Of a stretch of DNA of 64,000 nt, positions 63,101-64,000 are shown in pieces. Source of the DNA: Phaffia rhodozyma (lineage: Eukaryota > Basidiomycota > Tremellomycetes > Cystofilobasidiales > Mrakiaceae); NCBI GenBank assembly GCA_014706385.1, contig JACGZH010000008.1, forward strand, positions 682,001 to 746,000, given 5' to 3'. The notes beneath the pieces are model-generated. The model was not told the DNA's origin and ran no database searches. It worked only from the letters and a program-made list of their open reading frames with translations. Both the position numbers and the translations under genes were made by a program. The number at the start of each line of letters is the position of its first letter. Position 1 is the first letter of the stretch.

Positions 63101-64000
63101 CAACACTCTGTCACGTCGATGCGTATGGGCCGATGCTGTCGCAACAGCAACAGAGTCGACTGGGCCGTCGGCAAGAAGTGTATGGTCACTGACCTCGATC
63201 TGAAGCAAAACAAGCTATGTACGTTGACGCAGATCTGCATGAAGTCTGTTGAGCATATTGGTATTTAATGTGACATCGAGAATGTAGAGATGACAGTCAT
63301 GCGACAAGTCGGTCAGATGCCTAACAGGTTGATAGCATACGATTATGTCAATTCATGATTGTCACCGCCGGATAGACGTAGAACATGATTTGCGGTGTGA
63401 AAACCATCTGTGCCTTGACTTTGCTGTCGCGCATAACGTAATTTATTCTGTTTTTAACGACAGTATCAGCTCAACGAATTGATGATTTCAATTGCATGAT
63501 AGCGATATGTGCGTATGTAGTCACAGTGCCGTTCTAGTTGTAGTGCCTTTTTTATACGGCAAGTTGATGTAAAACAACATCACAAACTTGTCGTTGACAA
63601 TTTCCTTTCCCCTATTGCACACTTCAAATTAGTCTACTGACTGAACATGAGGTGGACGCAAATGTGGCGCATTCAAGGTTGAATTCAGTTTTATCTACAC
63701 TTTCAGTAACTGAGTATGCTCGGAGTAGACACCATCAATTGACAGATTGATAAGATCTGGGCTAGATTGTTATGTTCGCTCAACCAGCCAACAACGATAA
63801 ACAAAATTGAGCTGGTTTCATTTGCAGGGCTTGTAAACCTCAGTTCACTGCATTCAAACTATCTTCGTTGCTGAATTGTTCTGAAGTCCTTTGATGGTAC
63901 ACTGCCGTTGTCTCTCCTACATACTAATCTTCGCACGTACATACAATTGTTTAGTCGTATACAGAGTGAGCCCTTAGTGATGGAGTCAATCTTCATTACG
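60105..64000. other. 3.9 kb without a supported gene
   Basis: No family motif, no credible exon chain and no clear repeat structure on either strand. Overlapping open frames between 61,700 and 63,270 (for example 62,254-62,610) look random. The sequence is rich in TG/CA dinucleotides such as TGCA and CATG. A short imperfect repeat of GTAGCTGCCGTGA lies near 61,962-62,000. It could be decayed transposon sequence, but I cannot show that. Confidence 0.4.

Overview
The window looks like nuclear DNA of a basidiomycete fungus, probably a yeast-like or dimorphic one. Genes are broken by many short introns, sometimes with exons of 11-36 bases. It carries a divergent pair of homeodomain genes of the kind found at basidiomycete mating-type loci, and it contains Ty1/copia retrotransposons. 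I cannot fix the genus. The intron density would suit, for example, Cystofilobasidiales, but that is a guess. Exon limits for the recognised genes were worked out by hand from splice signals and family motifs. Those of the unrecognised genes are less certain.

Layout. 1-9,835 is gene-poor and holds two uncertain minus-strand genes (988-2,643 and 6,522-7,487). 9,836-13,910 is the core of the window: an HD2-class gene (minus) and an HD1/TALE-class gene (plus), transcribed away from each other from a shared 777-bp region. Together these are a complete homeodomain (HD, b-type) mating locus. 14,322-17,826 holds two minus-strand genes of unknown function. 17,981-26,960 is a minus-strand housekeeping run: PEX1 (peroxisome biogenesis AAA ATPase), a TPR/F-box/leucine-rich protein of the Dia2/Pof3 type, and a UBE2W-like ubiquitin-conjugating enzyme. 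27,747-32,017 is a large unrecognised plus-strand gene.

32,831-46,755 is dense with recognisable genes: VMS1 (peptidyl-tRNA endonuclease of ribosome quality control), a His-rich Zn2Cys6 transcription factor, SSS1/Sec61-gamma, LYS4 homoaconitase, PDX1 (E3-binding protein of pyruvate dehydrogenase), SEN15 (tRNA-splicing endonuclease subunit) and TOA1 (TFIIA large subunit). 47,227-50,011 encodes a long coiled-coil protein. Several neighbours share divergent promoters (PDX1/SEN15, the Zn2Cys6 gene/SSS1, UBE2W-like/27,747 gene); others are convergent (VMS1/Zn2Cys6 gene, SSS1/LYS4).

50,500 to the end is a repeat graveyard. It has diverged LTR-like repeats and two pieces of a decayed copia element lying in opposite orientations, whose coding sequences meet at the same codon. 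A foldback of about 1.2 kb separates them. An adjacent copia element has an uninterrupted Gag-Pol reading frame of 1,442 codons. The last 3.9 kb has no gene I can support. The most interesting items are the complete HD mating locus, the split and inverted copia element with its foldback, and a 71-base perfect match between two otherwise diverged copia copies.
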